From Hygrocybe punicea (Eukaryota > Basidiomycota > Agaricomycetes > Agaricales > Hygrophoraceae), in the NCBI GenBank assembly GCA_963556145.1, contig OY744467.1, forward strand, positions 4,774,001 to 4,838,000: a DNA stretch of 64,000 nucleotides, in the 5' to 3' direction. The position numbers and the translations under genes were made by a program. Shown here one piece after another: positions 25,797 through 36,506 of the stretch (positions within the stretch are counted from its first letter, which is position 1; each line of letters starts with the position of its first letter). The notes beneath the pieces were generated by a model. It was not told the origin of the DNA and searched no databases. It was given only the letters and a program-made list of their open reading frames with translations.

Positions 25797-27220
25797 ATGA
25801 CGAACCCGCCACTGCCATCAGTCCAGACGAGAACCCACTACTACCCTGCAGAGGAAGAACAGGCGATGAGAGCCTTTTACTGTGGCAAAATATGCGCCGT
25901 TGAAGGCATCATGGCGCAATGGGCTCACATGCTTGACGCGCCGTCCAATATCCGTGTAAGATCTGTTTATGTACTGTGCACGCAGACACTGATGGCTTTG
26001 TTAGCTTGAATGGATGTTACAGCGCCATCTTCGTCAAGATCGTCATCCAAGACATGCGACTGAAGTGCGGGAAAATGTTTTACCATGTGAGCCGTCCATT
26101 TTCTATGTGATATCAATTCTACGATAGTTTTTGTTCTAGTGAGCCCTACTCGACACGTCGAAATCGATTCTCGGCCTCCATTTGCAACGCTGTTCCTCCA
26201 CGAGGACCTCTTGTCTCGCACGCTGGCCTTTGAGACCGAGTTGCAGCAATGGAGATGTGCAGAGATTGAAGCCGGACGAGGGGATCCCGGCAGACCTGTG
26301 TACGAAAAGGTTTTCGAGGTGAATAACCATTGCATAATTCATTCAGCCCACTGACCTTCGTTATTCGCTAGGTGTACGGCGTCACAGGACACCGTTGGCA
26401 TTGCGGAATCGGTTCGTTCCCCTTTTACAGGCAAGGTGCAGGGGTATATAATCCGATAGATTGTCCTGGCGTCTATTCATCATCCAGCAATCATTTCCCT
26501 GTTATAAACACCGTCCTTTCCATTCCATTTTCCCTCCTCAACAATATCCCTCGCCTGAGTTCTATGAACCCGCTTAGCGATTACCAACATGATCTACTCG
26601 CGATGGGGCACAAAATAATTAACCTTTGGTCATGGGACCCGCCCTCTACAACAGATCCCACGTCGACGAATCATGACGCTGGAGGCAGCATACGAACTCC
26701 TGCACCCCCGCCTATTCATGATGCTTCCCGCGATAATACTACATTCGAATCAATGCGGACTCAGGCTCCATACCATAGCAAGACAAGCGCTGCGCATCTC
26801 GCTGAAAACACTCCAACACCCGTTGATCGCGTTGTCGAGCTACATTCTGGCGGAGTCGACATCGGCGGGCAACCTTCTGTGTCCTGCGAAGACGAATTGG
26901 AGGTCCATAGCAACAATTGGGAAGGTCATAGCAACCCTGCCAGTCTTGGTGACAGCATTTCATCGATATCCGAATCGGCCGATGGACCTGATCGACTGGA
27001 AGTTGAGCAACCTGCACTATTCTCATGTCCGTCAGAAATTGTCTCTTGGTTGAACACAGTCACCCACGTCGATGAGAAGATGCCGCGGTGGACCCGTGGC
27101 TCGTTCGAGAAAGGTACCATCAGGAGTATGAGCGTGAATGACATACTGATGATTAAAGGGCTTATCGATCCTGGAGTCTATGTTGAGTATACGGATTTAG
27201 AGCCATTCACCCACTACTGA
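25797..27220 (+). CDS. Orphan four-exon protein, function unknown
   Basis: Four exons (25797-25955, 26005-26086, 26140-26318, 26372-27220) with good GT-AG borders join exactly in frame into 422 residues, which argues that it is a real gene. The first 140 residues are ordered-looking, with helical, Trp/His-containing segments such as AEEEQAMRAFYCGKICAVEG and FLHEDLLSRTLAFETELQQW. The middle is Pro/Ser/Thr/His-rich and disordered. The last 70 residues (PSEIVSWLNTVTHVDEKMPR and IKGLIDPGVYVEYTDLEPF) look folded again. No signal peptide or TM segment. I recognise no family. A further intron around 26409-26560 is possible although the frame stays open. Confidence 0.5.
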
Positions 27221-27669
27221 CCACAAAACATCAAGTTCCCTACTGTGTATAATACCTCGATTTGAATACTAGTCTTCGCTGTTCTCCAGGTCATCTGCCC
27301 AAGTGACCTGCCAGACTTCTAAATTCGGGACTCTCATTTGTGTGGGTCATGTTAGAAGCAATGTAAGAAACAATAAACACGAGCAACAGCAACAGCAACT
27401 CCGTTCTTGCCGGGTTCCTAGTCTCTCAACAGTTCATCTAGACCGCGTATATCTTTCTGGTAGAGCATGGCAACGACAATCATTTGAATATGCGCAAGCT
27501 TTGCATCAGCGTCGACGAGGTCACGGTAGTAATTCAGGCAAGTTCAACCTCGAAGCTTGTCTGTAGGATGATTGACGGTGACTATAAGATTCGTTTCGAT
27601 GAAGGCGAAGTCCCAAGGAAATGTAAGGGATGGAAGAAGACAATTTGGAGAAGACGTGAATACTATGCA
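27221..27669. other. Intergenic region
   Basis: Tail-to-tail spacer. A short CAA/CAG-rich tract near 27378-27402. No gene recognised. Confidence 0.45.
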
Positions 27670-27972
27670 TCATTTGAGTGAGCCCAACCCCTTCAACACG
27701 TCCTCTAAACTGCCTCGAACCGCTTCCACCTTACCGCCTTCAGTTTCCACGACTCCCCTATTGTCCATGCTGACAACCGCTCGGGCCTCTCGAACAAATT
27801 CGTAGGATCGCTTTAGCGAATTTTCTACGTTGTGGTTGTTATTCGAAGGGGCACCGGTAGTTTCGCGAGGCATGACGGCGGCTAGATCAATATCTGATGC
27901 TCGGAAGATTGCCAGATCCCGCAGGGTGCCGTTCAGTGAGACAGGTTTCACAGAATCATTCGTTTTGGACAT
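27670..27972 (-). CDS. Small conserved-looking protein of about 100 residues
   Basis: A compact frame starting MSKTNDSVKPVSLNGTLRDL. A helical C-terminal half follows (ENSLKRSYEFVREARAVVSM, then ETEGGKVEAVRGSLEDVLKG), which has the look of small Agaricomycete helical proteins of unknown role. The frame is open for another 25 codons upstream (Met at 28047), but that stretch reads less protein-like. It is divergent from the first DELD-like gene with about 330 bp between starts. Function unknown; a fortuitous reading frame is possible. Confidence 0.45.
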   Translation of the reverse strand: MSKTNDSVKPVSLNGTLRDLAIFRASDIDLAAVMPRETTGAPSNNNHNVENSLKRSYEFVREARAVVSMDNRGVVETEGGKVEAVRGSLEDVLKGLGSLK

Positions 27973-28146
27973 GACAGAATGGGGCAGTCTAATAGAGCCG
28001 AAAGTTCCCACAACAACCCCGCGCATAGCCCCCACTGGCCATGGCAATACTAAGCTTAACGCGTATACTGGTGCCGATGTGGCCAGCCGCCTGCATCTGC
28101 CGTCAGGTCGTCAAGCCAATCAACGTTGTTACGACGCATCGCCGGG

Positions 28147-28240
28147 TATAAGAAGGAGGGCTGAGAATCCATGGATCCTCAGCTGTGCTCCCTCTGTTGC
28201 TCACTCTTCGGTGCTGGTCACTCTAGAGCTCTACCCGTTT
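28147..28240 (+). promoter_or_regulatory. TATA box and conserved start/leader box of DELD-like gene 1
   Basis: TATAAG at 28147, then 32 bp later TCAGCTGTGCTC and the leader box CTCTTCGGTGCTGGTCACTC. The same arrangement occurs upstream of the other three members. Confidence 0.7.
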
Positions 28241-28298
28241 TCACACCGATACCTTACCATCCAGACGACATTTTACGACTAATCGTTATTACTTCACA

Positions 28299-29880
28299 AT
28301 GATTCAGACCTCGTCCAAATTCCTCGTTGCCGCCGTTGTCCTCACCGCGGCTTCCACTCTCGCTGCTCCTAGGTAAGATTCTCTTCGAGGGTCACAATGT
28401 CTATCAATTGACCAATTCTCGTCCACCAGCCAACGTGAATCCTATGATCTGATCGCGCGCAACTACGACCATATCCCCTCTTCCCTGCACGTTACTGCTA
28501 GGGAGTGGACTGATGAGCTCGAGGCTCGAGAGTGGGACGATGAGCTCGCCGTCAGGGAAGTTGATGACAAGCTTCCTGCCGGTGAAACAAAAGAGCAAAA
28601 GCCACGGGTCTGGGAGAAGGTTAAGGGCCTTATCGGTTTCAAACGTGGTGCTCCCACCCTGAAGTCGCCCGTGGTACCCCCGACCGCCTCCACTGCGCCA
28701 GCTCTCCCCTCTAAGTTACCGGTTCTCGCCGTGACCCCCACCACCACGTCCCCCGCCGCCACGACTCCCGCCGCCACCGTCGTGACTTCGTCCACCACAG
28801 TCACTCCCACTGCGTCGGCCAAGCCCTTGACCAAAAGCGAAAAAGCCAAAGCCAAGAAAGCTGCCGCTAAAGCCAAGAAAGCTGCCGAGAAGAAAGCCAA
28901 GCAAGCCCGGAAGAACGCCGAGAAAGCCAAGAAAGCTGCCGAGAAGAAAGCCAAGAAAGCCAAACACGGGAAAAAAGGCAAAGAAAATAAGCCCGTTGAA
29001 GTCCCCGCAGCGAAAGTCCATGCTGCAATCCAACCGCACTATCATAGCCACCATGTCTTGTACCACGAGCACGCTGGCCATAGATATTCCCCTGGCCACA
29101 AAGGCGTTAGTGGCGGCTCGGCGACCCCCACGGGCTACTCGAAGTTACAGGGCCAAGCACCCGTTCGCGTTAGTGGATCTGCAACCCCCACGGGCTCGAA
29201 CTTGCCGGTCAAAACACCCGCGACCCCCAAATCCGTGTCGCCATCCGTCCTCCAGGATTCCATGACCAGCAAACACAATGCTGCGGTTGTCCCTTCAGCT
29301 TCCCAGCTTCCCAACGCATTTCCCCCAAGCAAAGTCGTCACCTCTACAGGCAGTCAAGTTGCCGCAGTCCGGCCTGGGAGTTCAGTCCCAGTAGCTGTCA
29401 AGCCAGGCAGTAGGAACGTCAATGCCGCCCCTGCACGGGTTTCGTCTACCCCTGCCAGGCCATCTCTCGCGCCCGTAACCCCCATCAAAGCCCGCTCGGT
29501 GGAAATCGACCTCGATGCCAGGGAGTTTGATGATGAGCTTTTTGAACGAGAGTATGATGAGCTTTTTGATCGGGAGTTCGATGATGAGCTTTTTGAACGG
29601 GAGTTCGATGGGGAACTCGTTGCCCGAGACTATGATGATGATGAGCTCCTCGCCCGGGAGTTCGATGATGAGCTCTTCGCCCGGGAGTTCGACGACGAGC
29701 TCTTCGCCCGGGAGTTCGACGACGAGCTCTTCGCTCGGGAGTTCGACGACGAACTCTTCGCCCGTGACTTTGACGATGAGATTTACGCGTACGTTGCTTC
29801 CTTACGATTTTCTTTCTTCCTTTGACTCATGAACCTTCTGTTTTTCCAGACGAGAGTACGTTCTCGATGAGCTTGATTAA
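28299..29880 (+). CDS. DELD-like secreted repeat protein 1 (Lys/Ala-rich core)
   Basis: Exons 28299-28372, 28430-29788 and 29850-29880 join into 487 residues. A cleavable signal peptide (MIQTSSKFLVAAVVLTAAST, then LAAP) ends near intron 1. Short acidic units follow (AREWTDEL, AREWDDELAV), then a long Pro/Thr/Ala linker. A highly cationic Lys/Ala block (about 28830-29000) and a His/Tyr stretch (PHYHSHHVLYHEH) come next. The end has about eight tandem units of the form REFDDELFA and a last exon giving REYVLDELD. Spacing of Arg between acidic units suggests proteolytic trimming (inference). The DELD ending matches the S. indica DELD effector family as I recall it. Expected extracellular or apoplastic; molecular role unknown. 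Confidence 0.82.
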
Positions 29881-30873
29881 ATCCTGTTTCAGTTTGGAAA
29901 TGTCGGATTGTATTTAATTGTGATTTTGTAGTCGAGCAATAGATCTTTTGGTTTACCCTACTTCCTTGGAGTGATCAACCGAAAACTTGGAAATGGTCGA
30001 TGAGCGCTTCGCTCCTGCCACTCGTGGCTAATAGAGAGATCGTTGAGTGACTGGTTGTCGCTGACTTCAATTAGTCGCTGTCATTAATATTGCAAGCACC
30101 ATCAGAGCACCATCAGCGCCAAGCCGCCAGCTACGGTTTACAAGAAGCAGATGGTTCCCTCTTTGCATAGCCTCGATCCTCAATGTCGTTCGTGCGCAAA
30201 AGATCACGCGATCACGGATCAAAAGTGTACTCCACATAATAATCGAAATATCAAATATCAAATATCAAATATCAACCGTCCCTGTTGCCCGGCGTTTATT
30301 TAAGGTTTGTCACGTGACGACGGTGACGTTGTATAATCTTACAGCGCTCTCTCTTTCCTGGATTTCTCACCATGCCATGCCAATATTATGTACAGCAAAG
30401 CATAATCCATTCCAACGGCGTACATAGCTCTTGATTAATTCGACCGACCGCCAAAGTTAGCCATGCCAACGCCATCGCATTGCTAGCCCCATCAAGATCT
30501 AGCGCGCGCAACGGACATATCAATGTTTCACAGTCTATACGACATCGCCAGGACGTAAAAATTTTCACAGTTGAGTGTCGCCGTTACCGTGGTCTCCGAC
30601 AAGAAGGAAAGTTTGAAAGCTTACATGAATCGTCAAAATAATGCTTTCGCGTTCCTCAGTGGACATGGACAATAGGTTTCTTCTTTCAAACTCGGTTACT
30701 GCGGTCGGGTTCAATAATCTGACAGGTCGCATAATTACATAGCCCCACCAAACACACCGTTCCTACGCCAGACAAATCATGGGAAGAGTGTTATGGAAAC
30801 TTTACGGTAAGACATGATCCGACCCACATGGTGATGGTGATGGAATCCTGCTGGAAACAGCCCACACGAGCAG
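29881..30873. other. Intergenic spacer between DELD-like genes 1 and 2
   Basis: About 1 kb without a credible gene. Holds a short (ATATCAA)n microsatellite at about 30246-30275. Confidence 0.5.
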
Positions 30874-30963
30874 TATAAAGAGGAACTAAAAATCTTCTGT
30901 CAGTCTTCAGCTGCGCTCATCCCATCTGTTACTCACTCTTCGGTGCTGGTCACTCTAGAGATC
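30874..30963 (+). promoter_or_regulatory. TATA box and conserved start/leader box of DELD-like gene 2
   Basis: TATAAA at 30874-30879. TCAGCTGCGCTCATCC starts 33 bp downstream at 30907, followed by CTCTTCGGTGCTGGTCACTC. Confidence 0.75.
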
Positions 30964-31065
30964 TTTTTGTTCTCAAACCGACTTCCTTACGACCTCTAAC
31001 GACCACTGACGATATCCCATTTCATTCGACACTCATTCTAACCTAGTCACATACATTCATTCATC

Positions 31066-32493
31066 ATGGTTCACTCTTCGTCCACCATCCTCGTTGCCGC
31101 TATTGCCATCGGTGCGGCCTCCACCCTTGCTGCTCCCATGGGGTAAGATTATCTCTTTCAAGCTCAACGTACAGTTCAATAACACATCGTCATCTATAGT
31201 CAACCTGAAGTCTCTGACTTGATCGAGCGCGACTTTGAAGTTGCCCCTGTTTTCACTAGGGAGTGGGACGACGAGCTTTCTGCCCGTGACTTAGAAGAGC
31301 GCTCCAAAGCAGGCATGGTCAAAAGTGGCGCCAAGGTCGCAGCAAAGGCCTGGAAGAAATTTAAGCCCTTCGGTAGAAAGGCTGGCAAGGTCGTCTCCGC
31401 GGCCAACACTGGTGCTGAAATAGCATCCGACCTGCAATCCCGGGAATACGAGGAGGACGAGCTGTTCGCCCGCGAATTCGATGACGAGCTCTTTGCCCGG
31501 GAACTTGACGATGAGCTTTACGTCCGTGAATTGGAAGAGCGCAAATACTTGGACAAGGTCGCCGGCTTTGGCCAGTCTGCCTTCAATAAATTCAAGAAAG
31601 GGGGCCCTTTCAGCATGGGCCGTGTCAACAAAATCGCTCACAAGATGCGGCCAATGCGTCTGGGTATGGCTGCCTCTGGCATGGGCGGCGGTGATGTGGA
31701 ATCCCGAGAGTACGATGACGAGCTTTTCGGCCGGGATCTCGCTTCAGGGTTGAAGCTGGATATGAGTAAGCTTGCGACTGCTGCTACATCGCCCGCTACT
31801 CCCACTACTCCCACTACTCCCGCCACCCCGGCTACTCCTACTACGCCCAGTACTCCTACCACCCCGACCACTCCTACTACCCCGACCACGCCTTCTACCC
31901 CGACCACGCCTTCTACCCCGAGCTCGCCTGTTACGCCAAGCACTCCTACCACTCCATCTTCGGGCAAACCCAAAGCGAAGTCCGCCACTGGCAAGGCTAA
32001 GACCGGCCATCACCACCACCACCACAGCCACAACAAGCTGAAGGGCAAGACAAGTCAGACGAACCTCCGCAAGCACAGGGCTCACGGGCACCGTCACGGG
32101 CACCTCCACAAGCACAAGACTCACCAGCACCCACAGACACAGACACACAAAGCCAAGACCTCTGGCAAAATCGCTGACAAAATCGCTAAACTCACCGCTG
32201 TTCCCCCGACTACCACAGGCCAAGTCAGCCGCGTCGCGAGTCCCTCCGTCGCGACATCCGCCGTCGCAGCACCCACCGCCGCAGCATCCGTCGCAGCAAC
32301 TCCCGTCGCGACCACTGCTGTCTCGGCTGCGAAATCCCCCAAAGTGGCGGTCAGGGAATACGACGACGAGCTCTTCACCCGGGAGTTTGATGAGATTTAC
32401 GCGTACGTTTTCTCCTGACTTCCTTTTATTACTCAGCTTGACATTGTTTTTGCTTTTCCCAGACGCGAGTTCGATCTCAATGAGCTCGATTGA
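31066..32493 (+). CDS. DELD-like secreted repeat protein 2 (Thr-Pro and His-rich)
   Basis: Exons 31066-31142, 31200-32402 and 32463-32493 give 436 residues. Signal peptide MVHSSSTILVAAIAIGAAST. Acidic units (TREWDDELSA, AREFDDELFA, ARELDDELYV) alternate with two cationic helical segments (VKSGAKVAAKAWKKFKPFG; FGQSAFNKFKKGG). A long TPTTPSTP mucin-like block follows, likely O-mannosylated (inference). A His-rich part contains six consecutive His at 32008-32025 plus repeated HGHRHGHLHKHKTHQH, a plausible metal-binding region. The end is REYDDELFTREFDEIYA plus the last-exon REFDLNELD. DELD proteins of S. indica are reported to be His/Ala-rich, and one binds metal, which fits. Confidence 0.82.
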
Positions 32494-33537
32494 ACTGTTT
32501 GATATCGGTTCGGAAATGTCGGATTTGTAGACACTATATAGTATTCTAATGATTTTGTACCGTTGAACATCGAGTAACAATGGTTGTTTTCGTTTATCTG
32601 CGTGTTTCTGATTACTCGAGAGGCCGCCCTAAGCCAGAGCATAGCTTTGGACCTTCTAAAGCATGACGACGCAAGGTAATAATCATACTCACGGGGATAA
32701 ATGCTTGTGGCCATGGTTACGGGCTATGTGTTATGAGTGCACGAGAATGGACTCGGCGGATGTAAACCGGAGAAGATACTGCCGCTATCGCGATTGTATG
32801 ATACTCCTGGATTGGTGGCGCTGAAGCATGAAGTTCGGGCCCAAGGGTGGGTCAGAATATACTAGTATCCTAACGGCGCGACCTCACGTCGGTGCCAGTA
32901 CTAGTGCACGGAGGCTGGGGATATGCAGAAGTACGTATAACATATATGTGAAAACCGCATTTCGACAAGTTCTAGAGCACAGTATCGGAATAGAGGTCTG
33001 TATATCGGTTGCTACAAGTTCATTGAATAAAGCCTAAGATCTAAGGCCTAAGGTGTAGCAAAAATTGGTTCAAGCTCATCCGCCTCCTAGTGGAACCAAT
33101 AGTTGAACTTACATAAGCACCATAAACGGCAAGGTTGTAAGGCACTGGTCGATCGAGATTATGTTTCAAATTCAACTTCAACTTCAATAACCTTAAACTT
33201 CAAACTTCAAAGCTTCAACTTCAAGCCTTGAGGCCTTCAGGAATGATGTACGCGGCGCTCTCAGGCTATACAATCACAGCTTCAATATCAAGGCTCACAG
33301 GACTCGGCCGCCGAAAGCTATCACTATCCGAATACATCGCTCCTTACCCTGCTCCGTCATTAGATTATTAATGTCTTCCAGCAAAGTTGGGCCGTTTCAT
33401 CATGGCGCCGGCGTCGTATCAGCGCTGATGCATGCATGATACTCATGAGACGTGATGCATGTGCATGATGCTCCACCATCGCCGAACACTGCAATATGCT
33501 ACCAGTATGTGTCACTCGAAACACGCTTTCGGGAGTG
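32494..33537. other. Intergenic spacer between DELD-like genes 2 and 3
   Basis: No credible gene. A degenerate CTTCAA-type microsatellite sits at about 33165-33235. Confidence 0.5.
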
Positions 33538-33625
33538 TATAAATGAGATCTCAAGTCTCTTGTAAGTCCCTCAGCTGCGCTCATCCCATCTGTTACTTAC
33601 TCTTCGGTGCTGGTCACTCTAGAAT
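33538..33625 (+). promoter_or_regulatory. TATA box and conserved start/leader box of DELD-like gene 3
   Basis: TATAAA at 33538-33543, TCAGCTGCGCTCATCC from 33571 (33 bp on), then CTCTTCGGTGCTGGTCACTC. Confidence 0.75.
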
Positions 33626-33725
33626 CCTATCTGTTCTCAATCCGACACATTACGACCTTTTTACGACCCACTCACAATCGCCCTCGTATCTCAACCGACA
33701 TTCTTTCTCCCAGATTTCATTCATA

Positions 33726-34958
33726 ATGGTCCATACTCCGTCCACCCTCTTCATTGCCGCCATTGCCATCGGCGCGGCCTCCACCCTCGGTGCTCCCATC
33801 GGGTAAGATCCATCTCCTTCAGCTCAACATACACACAGTCCAATGACAATTCTCATCTGCAGTCAACCTGAAATCTTTGATCTGAGCGAGCGCAACTTTG
33901 AGGTTGAACCCATTTTCACTAGGGAGTGGGCTGGTGAGCTCGAGACCCGGGAATTCGAGGACGAACTCCTTGCCCGGGATCTCGCGGCAGAACTACAACT
34001 GGACATCGCAAGGATCGAGAGCGATATTGCTGCCAACAAACCCGCACCACCCACTACTCCCACTACTCCTTCTGCCCTCAAGACCCCCACTACTCCTTCT
34101 ACCCCCAAGACCCCCACTACTCCTTCTACCCCTAAGACCCCCACTACTCCTTCAGCCAAGCACACAAGCAAGGAGGCTAGCCAGAAACTCACGGCGTCGC
34201 GACCCACCAAACAACATACTGTGGGTCAAGGTTCCCGCAAAACCTCAACAGGTTCTCGCAAGAACGTCAACGCGGGCAAAGTTTCCCCCACGACTCACAA
34301 GCACATGGATTCCAAGGGTCAGCCCAACCGCCTAAAGAGTAACCGCAAGGAAGCCGTCTTGGGAGGTGCGCGCAAGGGTGATCGGAAGCTCAAGGGTGAG
34401 CCGAAACTCAAGGGTGAGAAGGGTGAGCGGAAGCTGAAGGGGGAGCAGAGGCTCAAGGGCGAGCCGAAACCCAAGGGTGAGCGGAAGCTCAAGGGCGAGC
34501 CGAAACCCAAGGGTACGCTCAAGGGCGAGCCGAAGCTCAAGGGCGAGACCAGGCTCAAGGGTGAGCCCAAGCTCAAGGTCGCTAACAAAATCGGCGCAGT
34601 CGCAATCCCCAAGGCCACCACCAGCAAGCCTTCTATCGCCGCTGTTGCCAAGACCGCTGTCAAGTCTTCCACCGTCGTGCCTTCCAAAACCTCGTCCAAG
34701 AAGGTACGACGTGAAGATGGCGACTACTTTGTTAGAGAATACGACGATGAGCTCTTCACTCGGGAGTTTGACGATGAGCTCTTCACTCGGGAATTTGACG
34801 ATGAACTCTTCACTCGGGAATTTGACGATGAGCTCTTCGCTCGGGAGTTCGATGATGAAATGTACACGTACGTCGTCGTTCTTAAACATCCAGCTTCCAT
34901 CGGTACTCATAGCATTTTTGTTTTCAGACGGGAGTACACGCTCAATGAGCTTGATTGA
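33726..34958 (+). CDS. DELD-like secreted repeat protein 3 (Lys-Gly-Glu repeats)
   Basis: Exons 33726-33802, 33863-34867 and 34928-34958 give 370 residues. Signal peptide MVHTPSTLFIAAIAIGAAST, closely related to gene 2. The opening (SQPEIFDLSERNFEVEPIFT) is also near-identical to gene 2, then acidic units REFEDELLARDL. A TPTTPS/KTPTTPS block and a basic Ser/Thr linker follow. About ten copies of a KLKGEPK-type unit (34381-34580) make a flexible, highly charged segment. The end has four or five REFDDELFT units and the last-exon REYTLNELD. Genes 2 and 3 look like a recent tandem pair that diverged in the core by repeat expansion. Role unknown; secreted. Confidence 0.82.
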
Positions 34959-35179
34959 ACGGTTCAGTTTACGGTCGGATTTGTAGTTACTACTGGCATT
35001 TTAGTGATTTTTGTACCGTTGAACGTCGAGTAACAGATGTTTTGTCCCTATCTGAGCCGCACGCTGAGTATAAAATGACACCTGTTCCTAACAAACAGCA
35101 TGACGTATGGTTGTTGTTGATTGACCGTGATAGACTTCATATGTTTTCTTTCTACTTGCAAAACGAATAATAGTCATTT

Positions 35180-36368
35180 TTAATATGGTTTCGATCCCAG
35201 GGCTGTATGGTCTTTACCAAGGCAAGACGAATGTAAATTGGAAAGAAACGAAGTGTGGGGAACAGGAACGGAAGAGTGTAGTATAGTTTGTGATGACGGA
35301 ATATTCGTGGGGAAACGGACCGTGCCTTGCACGGCACTCTGGTAGAAGTACGCAACAATGAATCCGTCAATCACAGGCTGGCAGGGTGTACACGCCTTGA
35401 GCAACATGGGCTGCGTGACCTCGTCGATGGGCTGCGACAGCTGGACGAAGTGCGTGAAATTGATCCAGATTTCCGATGTTTGTTTGAGCAATGCCATACG
35501 CAAGCTATTCTGCCAGTGGTCGACAAGGCTGTCCGGCTTCGCCGTCGCCGATCTCCAGGCCAATCCGGACGGCTAAAGCAGCGAAGACGTGGTCTTGGGG
35601 TCAAACGTCATATTGAAGAAGAGCTTCTTGTGTGCTGCGGACAGCACTTCTGTGTTTGAAAGGGTTGACCAGTACTGGAAAGAGAAGCATAGTTAGCAAA
35701 AAGGACGAGGGTATCAGGAGTCATCGCTTACGGGCCGCCCATACACTTTAAGATGCTCCACGTAGAATATGCCTGCAGTTCAACTTTTGCAGAGTGGTTC
35801 ACCCCAAACCATCTGGTTGAATCCAAGGTAAACCCATGGGGGCAACGTCGCCAAGGCCTTCTTGACCCGGAGGGAAGGCGAATCTGAGCTAAACGTTAAT
35901 AGGTCGAATGCTGACGAGCTTGCGCCTACTAGTAAGAGGAGAACCAAAACGCGATGCCATGTTCTATCGCCAGCTTTGACTACGCACCGCAATGCTATGA
36001 GGGACATGCTCGCCCACGAGCCATCATCGAAAGCAAGTACGGGAGTTGACCAACGCCATGGGGTAGTCAAAAGACCTTCACGACTCACGCTTGGATGTCA
36101 AATATCCGCTCGCCTTAACGATGAGTTTTGGATCGCCCCGTCCCTTTTTTCACTGAAATACTCTCCAAGACGAGGCGACCACACTCAACAGGGTTCTTCT
36201 GAGCCTTGCCAGTACCGCTGCAACTGATCCAGGGAATGCTGTTCCAAGGGTGCCGTAACGGGCCTCAGGCTGCCAGAGATCAAAAACCTCGTTACTAATA
36301 CTACGGCCGACACATTCTCGAAGACTTGTAAGCATTTTTCTTTGGTTCATCTCAACGCATTTCACCAA
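35180..36368 (-). pseudogene. Coding-like minus-strand fragments, unknown gene, probably decayed
   Basis: Several adjacent minus-strand pieces have protein-like composition but do not join cleanly. One around 36340-36150 reads LTSLRECVGRSISNEVFDLW and AFPGSVAAVLARLRR. One around 36080-35790 contains a hydrophobic helix (HRVLVLLLLVGASSSAFDLL) and LPPWVYLGFNQMVWGEPL. One around 35680-35180 reads QYWSTLSNTEVLSAAHKK and EIWINFTHFVQLSQPIDEV. Together they suggest one membrane-associated gene or its remains. I recognise no family. Confidence 0.3.
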
Positions 36369-36506
36369 AGACTTGTTCTGCTCCTTTCTTCATGTTGCTG
36401 CCATCCTCTTCAACATTGCCCCCTCCTCTGCATTGCCCTCCTCATATGGCTCCTGCTCTCGCAACGCCACTCCTGTTGTTGCTGCCCACTGGTCAGGGAG
36501 GGGCTT

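Noticed and set aside
28463..29099. Long minus-strand frames antisense to the DELD-like genes (Phe/Leu/Ala-rich or Val/Gly-rich), also at 31744-32580 and 34319-34910
   Set aside because: They mirror repeat codons of the plus-strand genes (KAKKAA read backwards as AFFAFL, TPTTP as GVVGV). No start context or domain.
28299..29880. Internal DDEL considered as an ER retention signal
   Set aside because: HDEL/KDEL signals work only at the extreme C-terminus, and these proteins end in ELD.
33165..33235. CTTCAA-type repeat considered as a CRISPR-like or regulatory array
   Set aside because: Units are 6-9 bp, irregular and directly adjacent with no spacers; an ordinary microsatellite in a eukaryote.
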